DNA of 64,000 nt from positions 1 to 64,000 of the forward strand of contig JAFSEW010000038.1 in the NCBI GenBank assembly GCA_017435525.1. The letters run 5' to 3'. Below the pieces are notes generated by a model that was given only the letters and a program-made list of their open reading frames with translations, was not told the origin of the DNA and made no database searches. This document shows positions 23,031-30,911 of this stretch, piece by piece; within the stretch, counting starts at the first letter, position 1, and each line of letters opens with the position of its first letter. The position numbers and the translations under genes are program-made. The DNA comes from Oscillospiraceae bacterium (GTDB taxonomy: Bacteria > Bacillota > Clostridia > Oscillospirales > Oscillospiraceae).

Positions 23031-23956
23031 TAAAAGATTTGATACAGCACCGTGCAGACTGCGAACAGGATCATAGTCACCAGAGTCAGGGCGGACAGGG
23101 CAGAGGCAATCTGCACCCGCTCACTGGGCTCGTCCGCAAAGACGGGGATCACATACGGCGGCGGCAGCAGCACCATCAGCACGGCAGCGCCCTCAAAGAG
23201 CATGCCGCTGAGCACAGTCCGGTTCAGCAGGATCATAACACCCAGGCACACAGCCATCACCACCAGGCGCATGGCAATGAGACCGCCGGTCTTCTTCCAG
23301 GGAATGTCCCGGATCACCAGATCATAGCCCACAGTCAGCAAAATGATCATGCCGGTGGGGGCGGAGAGGAAGCTGGTGGAAGCATCCAGAATACCGCTGA
23401 TCCGGTACTTCTGCATCACACCGTAAAGACCCGTTGCGCCGATCAGCACACCGGCCAGCACAGCCCACAGAATGGGGGTGGTGGCCATGTCCTTGGCGAT
23501 GGCTTTCACATCCCGCTTGCCGGAAAGCAGCACCTTATACAAGGTGAAGACAAACAGAGTCTGGCCGATGTCCGGCAGGGCAAACTGAGAAACGCTTTCC
23601 TCCGGGAACAGCAGCACAAACAGGGCGTAGCCCAGCATACCTGCCTCAAAGCCGCTGGCCAGGAAGGGGGCAAGGCGGCTCTTCATGCCGCAAAGCCGGA
23701 TGATCAAAAAACCCAGCGCCAGCGCCAGACAGCAGATGAAGAACATCATCAGCGGCAGGATCAGGGCCGCGGCGGAATACTCTGCCGTAGCGAAGGCATT
23801 CAGCAGCACGAAGGGCAGCGTCAGATTCAGAACTACCTTCTTTAGGGCGTCAATGCCCTCTCTGGTAAGGAAATTACGGCTGCGGCACAGCATGCCCAGG
23901 CCCAGAGCCAGGAACACCGGCAGCGCCGTTTCCAATACGGAAATCAAGCTTTCCAT
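23030..23956 (-). CDS. AEC family transporter (auxin efflux carrier type)
   Basis: A 308-residue membrane protein with about ten helices in the inverted-repeat AEC arrangement. Family features include LGLGMLCRSRNFLTREGIDALKK near residue 20 (bases not quoted) and the central PTGMIILLTVGYDL. AEC proteins in bacteria carry malate, other small carboxylates or related solutes. It lies 3 nt after fucU and should be co-transcribed, so export or import of a fucose-pathway product such as lactate is a reasonable guess, not a demonstration. The usual FucP permease is absent here; import is probably done by the ABC system. Confidence 0.85.
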   Translation of the reverse strand: MESLISVLETALPVFLALGLGMLCRSRNFLTREGIDALKKVVLNLTLPFVLLNAFATAEYSAAALILPLMMFFICCLALALGFLIIRLCGMKSRLAPFLASGFEAGMLGYALFVLLFPEESVSQFALPDIGQTLFVFTLYKVLLSGKRDVKAIAKDMATTPILWAVLAGVLIGATGLYGVMQKYRISGILDASTSFLSAPTGMIILLTVGYDLVIRDIPWKKTGGLIAMRLVVMAVCLGVMILLNRTVLSGMLFEGAAVLMVLLPPPYVIPVFADEPSERVQIASALSALTLVTMILFAVCTVLYQIF

Positions 23957-23959
23957 AGC

Positions 23960-24406
23960 TTACTTGATAACGCCCTTCTGCAAAATGATGTTGGCGTAGA
24001 TGGCAGTCTCGCCGGTCTGCAGGATGCAGTAGCAGTCCTTAGCCTCATCATAGAACTTGAAGCGGTCAATGTTGCCCACGCAGGCAGCGCCGCGGTCGTC
24101 ATACTTGGCAATGATTTCCTTGTACTCGTCCCAAACGGGAATCACCAGATCCTTGTCGCACGCCATCTTTTCCATCAGGATGGCAGGCTGCTCCACATAG
24201 GTGTCCAGCGGGAACACCTGCAGGATAGCGTCCAGAATTTCGGGGACGCCGTGGCCGTCAGCCCGCAGGAAAATGGCGTTCTTGGCCTTGGCCATGGAAG
24301 CACCGGGGAAATTGCCGTCACCGATGCAGATGCGGTCGCTATGGCCCATTTCGGCCAGGACCTTCAGCAGCTCGGGGGAGAGGATGGGGGGAATGTTCTT
24401 CAGCAT
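23960..24406 (-). CDS. fucU: L-fucose mutarotase, RbsD/FucU family
   Basis: Interconverts anomers of fucose so that the isomerase receives its substrate. The 148-residue length and motifs fit FucU: MGHSDRICIGDGNFP near residue 20 (His of the GHxD motif and the following Asp), FLRADGHGVPEILDAIL and a C-terminal CILQTGETAIYANIILQKGV. FucU rather than RbsD is favoured by the neighbouring fucI and fucA. It is divergent from fucA across a 69-bp gap and leads an operon with the AEC transporter. Confidence 0.93.
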   Translation of the reverse strand: MLKNIPPILSPELLKVLAEMGHSDRICIGDGNFPGASMAKAKNAIFLRADGHGVPEILDAILQVFPLDTYVEQPAILMEKMACDKDLVIPVWDEYKEIIAKYDDRGAACVGNIDRFKFYDEAKDCYCILQTGETAIYANIILQKGVIK

Positions 24407-24423
24407 AATGTAACCTCCTGAGA

Positions 24424-24452
24424 TTGACTTTTTTTAGGAATGTCTCTATGAT
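24424..24452 (+). promoter_or_regulatory. Promoter of fucA
   Basis: TTGACT at 24424-24429, 17-bp spacer, TATGAT at 24447-24452, 24 nt before the start codon; lies in the divergent fucU/fucA gap. Confidence 0.8.
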
Positions 24453-24475
24453 AAGAAAAAAAGGAGGGAATGTCA

Positions 24476-25039
24476 ATGAATTTCGCAAAGGAGTTGGCGC
24501 TGTTTTCTGCCATGGCGGAGAAAAAGGGCATGGTCAGCAGCCTGGAGGGAAATCTTTCCTGCATCGACCGGGCCACGGGCAATATTTATATCACCCCGTC
24601 CCATAAATCCAAGCTGCTGCTGCAGCCGGACCAGATCTGCGTGGTGAATCCGGCAGGGGAACAGATTGGCGGCTCGGAGAAGAAATCCTCGGAGTATTTC
24701 CTCCATGAGGCGGCTTACAAAGCAAGAGCGGATATCGGTGCTGTTGTCCATTGTCATGTGCCGTACCTTTCCGCCTATGCCTTCGCCTACCGGGATTTCG
24801 AAACAAGGGCTGATACTTTCCTGCATCAGATCTTCGGCACGGTGAAGTGTCTGCCCTACGGCGACCACGGCACCCACGCCATCCATCAGGGAATCGAGGA
24901 AGCACTCAGAGGAAGACCCGTGGCACTGCTGGGCGGCCACGGGGTGGTGTGCGTAGGCGCGGACCTGGAAGATGCCCTGGGCCTTATCGAAGCGGCAGAA
25001 AATTACGCCAAAACCGTTTTCATCAAAGACAGACTATAA
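24476..25039 (+). CDS. fucA: L-fuculose-phosphate aldolase (class II aldolase)
   Basis: Zinc-dependent cleavage of L-fuculose 1-phosphate to dihydroxyacetone phosphate and L-lactaldehyde. From the ATG at 24476 the protein has 187 residues, and the zinc and catalytic residues fall at the same numbers as in the E. coli enzyme as I recall it: E73 (SSEYF), H92 and H94 (VVHCHVP) and H155 (LLGGHG). AGGAGGG at 24462-24468 is 7 nt before 24476 but only 1 nt before the alternative ATG at 24470. It is transcribed against fucI, with a shared terminator between them. Confidence 0.93.
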   Translation: MNFAKELALFSAMAEKKGMVSSLEGNLSCIDRATGNIYITPSHKSKLLLQPDQICVVNPAGEQIGGSEKKSSEYFLHEAAYKARADIGAVVHCHVPYLSAYAFAYRDFETRADTFLHQIFGTVKCLPYGDHGTHAIHQGIEEALRGRPVALLGGHGVVCVGADLEDALGLIEAAENYAKTVFIKDRL

Positions 25040-25066
25040 AAAAGCGGCGGTCTTGCGACCGCCGCC
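25040..25066. terminator. Terminator shared by convergent fucA and fucI
   Basis: GCGGCGGTC (25044-25052) pairs with GACCGCCGC (25057-25065); the A-run at 25038-25043 supplies the U-tract for the fucI side. Confidence 0.85.
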
Positions 25067-25085
25067 ATTCTTGATGGGGAAAGGA

Positions 25086-26888
25086 TTACTTATACAGGGG
25101 GCCGTAGGTGGCGCAGGCACGGTAGTCCTGGCCTTCCTTATCCATGCCGAATGCGTTCCAAGCGGCGGGACGGTAGATGTCCTCCTCGGGAACGTTGTGC
25201 ATGCAAACGGGGATGCGCAGCATGGAGCACATGGTGATCAGGTCAGCACCGATGTGGCCGTAGGAGATGGCACCGTGGTTGGCGCCCCAGTTCATCATGA
25301 CCTCGTAAGCGGTCTTGAAGGGGGAACCTTCCTTGCCGTCGCAGCGAGGTGCAAACCAGGTGCAGGGCCAGGTGGGGTTGGTGCGCTCCATCAGGGTGTC
25401 GTTGACCTGCTCGGGCAGGTTGACGGTCCAGCCTTCAGCGATCTGCAGCACGGGGCCCAGACCCTTAACCAGGTTCAGGCGGATCATGGTGCAGGGCATC
25501 TCAGCATAGGTGTTGAAGTGGCTGGAGAATCCGCCGCCGCGGAAGTTGTCGAAGCCGGCCTCGCACCATACGGTGGCGTTGGTCATCTTCTTGATGTCTT
25601 CCTCGGTGACTTCCCACCAACGCTTCATGGTGGCATTGCCGTTCTCGTCGGTGCAGACGCCGGAAGCATCCAGGCAGGCAGCGCCGGAGTTCAGCAGGTG
25701 GATGATACCGTTGGATTCAGCGGCCTTGCCCTCCAGCTTGTAGCCGGTAACGCGCTCGGTAGCCTCGCCGGACCAGTAAGTACGGACGTCGGCGAAGATC
25801 TGTGCACGGTGGGTCAGCAGACGCATCATCAGCATGCCCATGCCGTTGAGAATGTCGTTCTCGGTGGCCAGGGTGTAGGGCTCACGGGCGCCTTCGTAGT
25901 CGAAGGTGGAACTCAGCAGAGCCTCGGGATAGTCACAGTTGGGCCAATGGTCGGTCCACTGACGCTGACCCTGGAAGCCGCCGGCGATGGCGTTGTGGCC
26001 AACCTTCTCTTCCTCGAACAGGTCGTCCAGCTTGGGGTTGCCAGCCATCAGGTCCTTGATGATGCAGTACATCTTGACGGTGAACTCCCACTGCTTTTCC
26101 TTCTGCTCGTCGGTGAACTTGACAACATCGGGGTTATCGTCGCGGCCTTCCTTGCAGTGCTCCTTGGTCCAGGCCAGAGCCTTCTGGTAGTCCTCTTCGC
26201 AGTAGATGCCTTCTTCCATGCGGCGCAGGATTTCCACCTCGTCCACGGACTCAACACGCATGCCAAAGTACTTCTCCAGAACATCCTGATCCATGATGGA
26301 GCCGGCAATACCCATGCACTGGGAGCCGATCTGCAGGTAGGACTTGCCGCGCATGGTGGCAACGGCAACAGCGGCGCGGCCGAAGCGCAGCAGCTTTTCC
26401 TTTACATCCTCGGGGATCTCGGTGATCTGGTCACGGTCCTGAACCTCATGGCCGTAGATGCCGAATGCGGGCAGGCCCTTCTGTGCGTGGCCGGCCAGAA
26501 CAGCAGCCAGGTACACAGCGCCGGGACGCTCGGTGCCGTTGAAGCCCCAAACACCCTTAATGGTGTGAGGATCCATGTCCATAGTCTCAGAGCCGTAGCA
26601 CCAGCAGGGAGTGACGGACAGGGTGATGGAAACGCCTTCCTTCTTGAACTTGTTGGCGCAGGCAGCAGCCTCGGGTACACGGCCGATGGTGCTGTCAGCC
26701 ATAACGACCTTCACAGGCTCGCCGTTGGAGTAGAACAGGTTCTCCTCGAACAGCTTCTTGGCAGCTTCGGCCATTGCCCAAACCAGGGGATCCAGGGACT
26801 CACGAAGCTTCAGGGGGCCACGGCGGCCGTCAACGATGGGGCGAATACCAATAACAGGATAATCGCCAACATATCTGTTTTTTGCCAT
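25086..26888 (-). CDS. fucI: L-fucose isomerase
   Basis: Mn-dependent aldose-ketose isomerase converting L-fucose to L-fuculose in the cytosol. The 600 residues match FucI throughout. Metal and catalytic residues expected from the E. coli enzyme (E337, D361, H528) correspond to E343 in ATENDILNG, D367 in FADVRTYW and H545 in SYGHIGADLITM. The start MAKNRYVGDYPVIGIRPIVD is preceded by AGGAGG. It follows the LacI-type regulator gene on the same strand after a small hairpin. Many FucI proteins also accept D-arabinose. Confidence 0.96.
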   Translation of the reverse strand: MAKNRYVGDYPVIGIRPIVDGRRGPLKLRESLDPLVWAMAEAAKKLFEENLFYSNGEPVKVVMADSTIGRVPEAAACANKFKKEGVSITLSVTPCWCYGSETMDMDPHTIKGVWGFNGTERPGAVYLAAVLAGHAQKGLPAFGIYGHEVQDRDQITEIPEDVKEKLLRFGRAAVAVATMRGKSYLQIGSQCMGIAGSIMDQDVLEKYFGMRVESVDEVEILRRMEEGIYCEEDYQKALAWTKEHCKEGRDDNPDVVKFTDEQKEKQWEFTVKMYCIIKDLMAGNPKLDDLFEEEKVGHNAIAGGFQGQRQWTDHWPNCDYPEALLSSTFDYEGAREPYTLATENDILNGMGMLMMRLLTHRAQIFADVRTYWSGEATERVTGYKLEGKAAESNGIIHLLNSGAACLDASGVCTDENGNATMKRWWEVTEEDIKKMTNATVWCEAGFDNFRGGGFSSHFNTYAEMPCTMIRLNLVKGLGPVLQIAEGWTVNLPEQVNDTLMERTNPTWPCTWFAPRCDGKEGSPFKTAYEVMMNWGANHGAISYGHIGADLITMCSMLRIPVCMHNVPEEDIYRPAAWNAFGMDKEGQDYRACATYGPLYK

Positions 26889-26940
26889 TTTATTTCCTCC
26901 TAATTCTTGCCATGCGTAAACATGGAAAATTACATTTATA

Positions 26941-26959
26941 AAAAACGCAGAGCGTTTTT
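26941..26959 (-). terminator. Small hairpin between lacI-type gene and fucI
   Basis: AAAAACGC-AGA-GCGTTTTT, followed on the minus strand by more T. It may be a weak terminator of the regulator gene. Its AAACG/CGTTT half-sites also recall the operators at 27965 and 28164, but with a wider spacing. Confidence 0.5.
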
Positions 26960-26967
26960 ATACGGAT

Positions 26968-27945
26968 TTACAGGTTGAGACTGCACTTGAGCTTTGTCAT
27001 CCGGGGCTCGCCGGAGTAGCCCTCCAGCCGCTGGATCAGATAATTGGCGGCCAGTGCGCCGATTTCCGCTTCCGGCTGATGGATCACGGGGATAGGCGGG
27101 CGGAGCATGGAGCAGATATCTACGCAGTCAAAGCCGAAGATATCCACATCCTCGGGGATTCGCAGACCCTGCTCTCTGGCAGCGGTAAGGAAGCCCATGG
27201 TGATATTGTGGTTGGTGGTAAAAACCGCGGTGGGCTTGTCCGGCAGCTGCATCAGGGACTCGAAGCCCAGATAGCCGGTGGCGAAATCATTCTGCTGGCT
27301 GATCACCAGCTGATCGTCATAGAGGATACCCCGGTCGGAAAGGGCACGGAGATAGCCGATCTGCCGCTCCTTGGCGGAAAATACGGATTTGGGGCCGCTG
27401 ATGATGGCTACGCGGCGGTGCCCCTTATCGATCAGGTGGTTCACGGCAGCGTAGGATGCCTCGGCATTGTTTACCAGCACCGCATCGGCATCAAGGCCCT
27501 GCAGGGTGCGGTCCAGCTGCACCACAGGGATTTTCCGGGTGGCGGTGAGCTCGTAGAATTCATCCAGAGAAAGATCTTCTGCCGCATAAATCAGTCCGTC
27601 GATACCGGTGGAGAGCAGAAAACTCAGGTTGTCCCGCTCCAGGCCGTGGTTGGAGCTGTAGCAGGAGATGAGGCTGTGATAGCCGTGCTCCCGCAGCACC
27701 TTATCCAGGGCGGTGAGCACATTGCCGAAGAAGGGGGCCGTAATATCCGGCAGCAGAACGCCGATGGATTTGCTGCGCTGGGTCTTCAGACTGCGGGCGA
27801 AGGGATTCACCCGGTAATCCAACGCTTCAATGGCCTGCCGGATGGCATCCAGGTTTTCCTCCCGGACATTGCCGCCGTTGATATATTTGGAAACGGTGGA
27901 AATGGAAACTCCTGCCATGCGAGCCACATCCTTGATGGTTGCCAT
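26968..27945 (-). CDS. LacI family transcriptional regulator of the fucose region
   Basis: A 325-residue repressor: N-terminal HTH MATIKDVARMAGVSISTVSK, hinge helix region NPFARSLKTQRS, then a type I periplasmic-binding-like ligand domain (SIGVLLPDITAPFFGNVL onward) that should bind a sugar or sugar phosphate. It is divergent from the sugar ABC operon; two near-identical palindromic operators lie in the gap, one within its own leader, so it probably represses itself and the importer. Preceded by AGGAGG (minus strand, near 27954). Confidence 0.93.
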   Translation of the reverse strand: MATIKDVARMAGVSISTVSKYINGGNVREENLDAIRQAIEALDYRVNPFARSLKTQRSKSIGVLLPDITAPFFGNVLTALDKVLREHGYHSLISCYSSNHGLERDNLSFLLSTGIDGLIYAAEDLSLDEFYELTATRKIPVVQLDRTLQGLDADAVLVNNAEASYAAVNHLIDKGHRRVAIISGPKSVFSAKERQIGYLRALSDRGILYDDQLVISQQNDFATGYLGFESLMQLPDKPTAVFTTNHNITMGFLTAAREQGLRIPEDVDIFGFDCVDICSMLRPPIPVIHQPEAEIGALAANYLIQRLEGYSGEPRMTKLKCSLNL

Positions 27946-27964
27946 TTACAGAAGCCTCCTTGGT

Positions 27965-27978
27965 CGAAACGATTCGCG
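27965..27978. promoter_or_regulatory. LacI-family operator, copy 1
   Basis: CGAAACGATTCGCG, a near-palindrome sharing 12 bases with the copy at 28164. It lies downstream of the regulator's promoter, in its leader. Confidence 0.75.
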
Positions 27979-28024
27979 TTCCAGGTACACACCATCCTCA
28001 GGGCACCTTCCTCGCTACAACATA

Positions 28025-28053
28025 ATAATATAAAAACAGAATTGTACTGTCAA
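28025..28053 (-). promoter_or_regulatory. Promoter of the LacI-type regulator gene
   Basis: On the minus strand TTGACA (28053-28048), 17-bp spacer, TATTAT (28030-28025). Confidence 0.8.
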
Positions 28054-28060
28054 TACAATT
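28040..28060. promoter_or_regulatory. Dyad over the regulator -35 element
   Basis: AATTGTA, seven bases, TACAATT; the dyad encloses the TTGACA of the minus-strand promoter. A second protein-binding site is possible. Confidence 0.45.
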
Positions 28061-28074
28061 TTTTTAAATTTTAC

Positions 28075-28103
28075 TTGATTTTTTTTGTAAAGTTTATTAT
28101 AGT
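28075..28103 (+). promoter_or_regulatory. Promoter of the sugar ABC importer operon
   Basis: TTGATT at 28075-28080, 17-bp spacer, TATAGT at 28098-28103; the operator at 28164 lies about 55 bp downstream of the expected start point. Confidence 0.7.
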
Positions 28104-28163
28104 ATAGGCAGCAATGGGCGTAGTGCGCGCTCTGCACGAAGGACATCGTGTGGCTTGCATAAG

Positions 28164-28178
28164 CGAAACGATTCGTTT
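28164..28178. promoter_or_regulatory. LacI-family operator, copy 2
   Basis: CGAAACGATTCGTTT, a palindrome of AAACG-ATT-CGTTT form in the leader of the ABC operon; a roadblock position for a LacI-type repressor. Confidence 0.8.
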
Positions 28179-28295
28179 TTGTGCAAAATGTGCAAAGCCC
28201 CGGGAATGTAATGGAGCCGCTGCGGGAATGCAGTATGGGATTTGGCAGATTCTGGCAGCGGTTACGATGAAGTGATATGAGAAAGGTGAGTAGGA

Positions 28296-29795
28296 ATGGG
28301 CGAAACAATTCTGAAGATGCAGGGCATCCAGAAGTATTTCTCCGGTGTGCATGCGCTGCGGGGTGTCAACTTTGACCTGCGTGCCGGCGAAGTTCACGCA
28401 CTCATGGGCGAGAACGGTGCCGGTAAGTCCACGCTGATCAAGGTACTTTGCGGTATCCATCAGAAAGATGGCGGCACCATCGAGTACCTGGGTGAGCAGA
28501 CAAGCTTCAGCAATATCGGTGATTCTCAGAATGCCGGTATCAGCGTAATCCACCAGGAGCTGAACATGATGAACGACCTGACGGTTGCGCAGAACATGTT
28601 CATTGGCCGTGAGTTCTTCAAGGGTGGCCTGATCGATGACAAGGCCATGGAAGAAGAGGCACAGCGTCAGTTTGACAAGATGGGCGTCAAGATTGACCCC
28701 TCTACCCGTCTGGGTGACCTGACCGTCGGTAAGCAGCAGATGGTCGAAATCACCAAGGCAATCTCCCGCGACTGCAAGCTGCTGGTTCTGGACGAGCCCA
28801 CCGCAGCTCTGACCCTCCCAGAAGTGGAGGAGCTGTTCAAAATCATGAACGAGCTCAGAGACAAGGGTATCGGCATGATTTACATCTCTCACCGTATGGA
28901 TGAGATTACCCGCATCTCCGACCGCGTTACCGTTATGCGTGACGGCGAGTATGTGGGCACTGTGAACACCAAGCAGACCACCAAGGACGAGATCATCAAG
29001 ATGATGGTCGGCCGTGTGATCATGGGCGAGCAGAAGGAAGCCAGCGCTGTGGATGCGGACGCTCCCGTGATTCTGGAGGTCAAGCACCTCAATGCCGGTA
29101 AGGAAGTTAAGGATGTGAGCTTCCAGCTGCGCAAGGGTGAGATCCTGGGCTTTGCTGGTCTGATGGGTGCCGGCCGTACCGAGGTCGCCCGTGCCCTGTA
29201 CGGCGCTGACCGCCGCCAGACCGGTGAGATCTTCATCAACGGCGAGAAGGTCAATATCCGCACTCCCGAGCAGGCTGTCAAGCACGGCATCTGCTACCTG
29301 TCCGAAGACCGTAAGCGCTTCGGCCTGATGCTGGACAAGTCCATCACTGAAAACACCACCATCGCATCTGTGGATTCCTTCATCAAGCGCGGCTTGATCA
29401 ACGATAACAAGATGCGTGACTCCTCCGCAGAATTCAACCTGAAGCTGCGCACCAAGACTCCTTCCATGGAGCAGCTGCTGAAGAACCTCTCCGGCGGCAA
29501 CCAGCAGAAGGTTATTATCGCCCGCTGGCTGATGAAGAACTGTGATGTCTTCATCTTCGACGAGCCCACCCGCGGCATCGACGTCGGTGCCAAGAGCGAG
29601 ATCTACAACCTGATGGATGAACTGGTTGCCCAGGGCAAGTCCATCATCATGATCTCTTCCGAACTGCCCGAGGTCCTGCGTATGAGCGACCGCGTGCTGG
29701 TTATGTGTGAAGGCCGCAAGACCGGCGAACTGGATATTGCTGAGGCAACCCAGCAGAATATTATGCAACTTGCAACTATGCGAGAGGAGAATTAA
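28296..29795 (+). CDS. Sugar ABC transporter ATP-binding protein (RbsA/MglA type)
   Basis: A 499-residue double ATPase for a CUT2-family monosaccharide importer. First cassette: Walker A GENGAGKST, LTVGKQQMVEI signature variant and LVLDEPTAALTLPEVEEL. Second cassette: GLMGAGRTE (degenerate Walker A, usual in this family), LSGGNQQKVIIARWL and FIFDEPTRGIDVGAKSEIY. Start ATG 28296 after AAGGTGAG. It is followed 1 nt later by the permease gene. Context (fucI, fucU, fucA, kinase and LacI with operators) suggests L-fucose or a related deoxysugar as substrate. Codon use is strongly biased, as in highly expressed genes. Confidence 0.95.
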   Translation: MGETILKMQGIQKYFSGVHALRGVNFDLRAGEVHALMGENGAGKSTLIKVLCGIHQKDGGTIEYLGEQTSFSNIGDSQNAGISVIHQELNMMNDLTVAQNMFIGREFFKGGLIDDKAMEEEAQRQFDKMGVKIDPSTRLGDLTVGKQQMVEITKAISRDCKLLVLDEPTAALTLPEVEELFKIMNELRDKGIGMIYISHRMDEITRISDRVTVMRDGEYVGTVNTKQTTKDEIIKMMVGRVIMGEQKEASAVDADAPVILEVKHLNAGKEVKDVSFQLRKGEILGFAGLMGAGRTEVARALYGADRRQTGEIFINGEKVNIRTPEQAVKHGICYLSEDRKRFGLMLDKSITENTTIASVDSFIKRGLINDNKMRDSSAEFNLKLRTKTPSMEQLLKNLSGGNQQKVIIARWLMKNCDVFIFDEPTRGIDVGAKSEIYNLMDELVAQGKSIIMISSELPEVLRMSDRVLVMCEGRKTGELDIAEATQQNIMQLATMREEN

Positions 29796-29796
29796 T

Positions 29797-30849
29797 ATGA
29801 GCAAGAAACTGAATAAGAAGAACAATGCTTCCGGCATGCAGAGTTTTATCATCATCCTGGCTGCCATTGCTCTGTTTGTGGTCTTTACCCTGATTAACCC
29901 CGGCTTCGCCAGCTCCGGCAACCTGCTGACCATGGCTAAGTCCTTCGTTCCCTACGCAATCCTGTCCCTGGGCGTTACCTTTGCCATCGCTACCGGCGGC
30001 ATTGACCTGTCCCTGGGTACCGTGTGCTTCGGCTCCGCTGTTCTGGCCGGCGCTCTGTGCAAGACCGGCGTCAGCGTTGAGGAAGGCACCCTGTGGCTGA
30101 CCATTCCCATCATCCTGGTTACCGGCGTTGTGTTTGGTATCATCAACGGCGTTCTGGTTGCCAAGTGCAAGCTGGCTCCCTTCATCGCCACCCTGGGCAC
30201 CATGCTGGTTTCCCGCGGCCTGACCGCTGTTGTGGCTGAAGCTGCCCGCGGCACCTCTTCCGCTGTTAAGTATCCTTCCACCGGCTGGTTCCAGAAGATC
30301 TTCACCAACCTGAACGGTTTCCCCATCGGCCTGGTCTGGGTCCTGGTTCTGACCGTTATCTGCATGATCGTCATGTATAAGACCAAGATCGGTCGTTACA
30401 TCCTGGCCATCGGCTCCAACGAGGAAGCTGCCCGCCTGTCCGGTATCAACACCGACAAGTACAAGATCTTTGCTTATGTGATCTGTAGCTCCTTCGCTGC
30501 CCTGGCTGCTCTGTTCTATGTTGCTGCTAACCCCTCTCTGAACCTGGCTGCCGGTAACGGCATGGAGCTGGATGCCATCGCAGGCGTTTACATCGGCGGT
30601 ACTTCCACCACCGGCGGCTCCGCAACCATCATTGGCTCCGTCCTGGGCGCTCTGATTCTGGTTATCATCCGTCAGGGCCTGAACCTGGCTATGGCCGGCG
30701 GTGTCGGCGTCTCCGCTACCAACGTGACCTACGCTGTTACCGGTGTCATCGTTGTGGGCGCTGTTATGCTGGACGTTATCAAGAAGAAGAACGCCAACAA
30801 GGTCAAGATCGAGAACTTCAAGGAGCCCGCAAAGGAAGCCAAGAAGTAA
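29797..30849 (+). CDS. Sugar ABC transporter permease (RbsC type)
   Basis: A 350-residue polytopic permease of the CUT2/BPD_transp_2 family with eight to ten helices. The family segment LSLGVTFAIATGGIDLSLGT is followed later by the cytoplasmic loop IGSNEEAARLSGINTDKYKI. The ATG at 29797 follows AGAGGAGAATTAAT; the frame to 29707 lies inside the ATPase gene. Second gene of the importer operon; probably a homodimer with the ATPase. Confidence 0.95.
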   Translation: MSKKLNKKNNASGMQSFIIILAAIALFVVFTLINPGFASSGNLLTMAKSFVPYAILSLGVTFAIATGGIDLSLGTVCFGSAVLAGALCKTGVSVEEGTLWLTIPIILVTGVVFGIINGVLVAKCKLAPFIATLGTMLVSRGLTAVVAEAARGTSSAVKYPSTGWFQKIFTNLNGFPIGLVWVLVLTVICMIVMYKTKIGRYILAIGSNEEAARLSGINTDKYKIFAYVICSSFAALAALFYVAANPSLNLAAGNGMELDAIAGVYIGGTSTTGGSATIIGSVLGALILVIIRQGLNLAMAGGVGVSATNVTYAVTGVIVVGAVMLDVIKKKNANKVKIENFKEPAKEAKK

Positions 30850-30866
30850 GATCCCACTATTTCGTA

Positions 30867-30886
30867 ATAAAACCGAAAGGTTTTAT
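30867..30886 (+). promoter_or_regulatory. Small GAAA-tetraloop hairpin between permease and binding-protein genes
   Basis: ATAAAACC-GAAA-GGTTTTAT in the 62-bp gap. Probably an mRNA-processing or stabilising element that lets the binding-protein gene be expressed more strongly than the upstream genes. Confidence 0.45.
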
Positions 30887-30911
30887 ATAAAAAATTAGGA
30901 GGAAACACATA

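Larger units (their letters stand above)
27946..28295. other. Divergent regulatory region of the LacI-type gene and the sugar ABC operon
   Basis: No gene. It carries a promoter on each strand, two CGAAACGATTCG operators, a dyad over the regulator's -35 element, and a long leader for the ABC operon (start point near 28110). That leader contains GCCGCTGC (near 28213) and GCAGCGGT (near 28255), which can pair upstream of the ribosome site. Confidence 0.75.

Noticed and set aside
24972..26903. 643-codon open frame on the plus strand
   Set aside because: Complement of fucI, which has full-length family identity and catalytic residues.
28071..29933. 620-codon open frame on the minus strand
   Set aside because: Shadow of the sugar ABC ATPase gene on the plus strand; no domains, no ribosome site.
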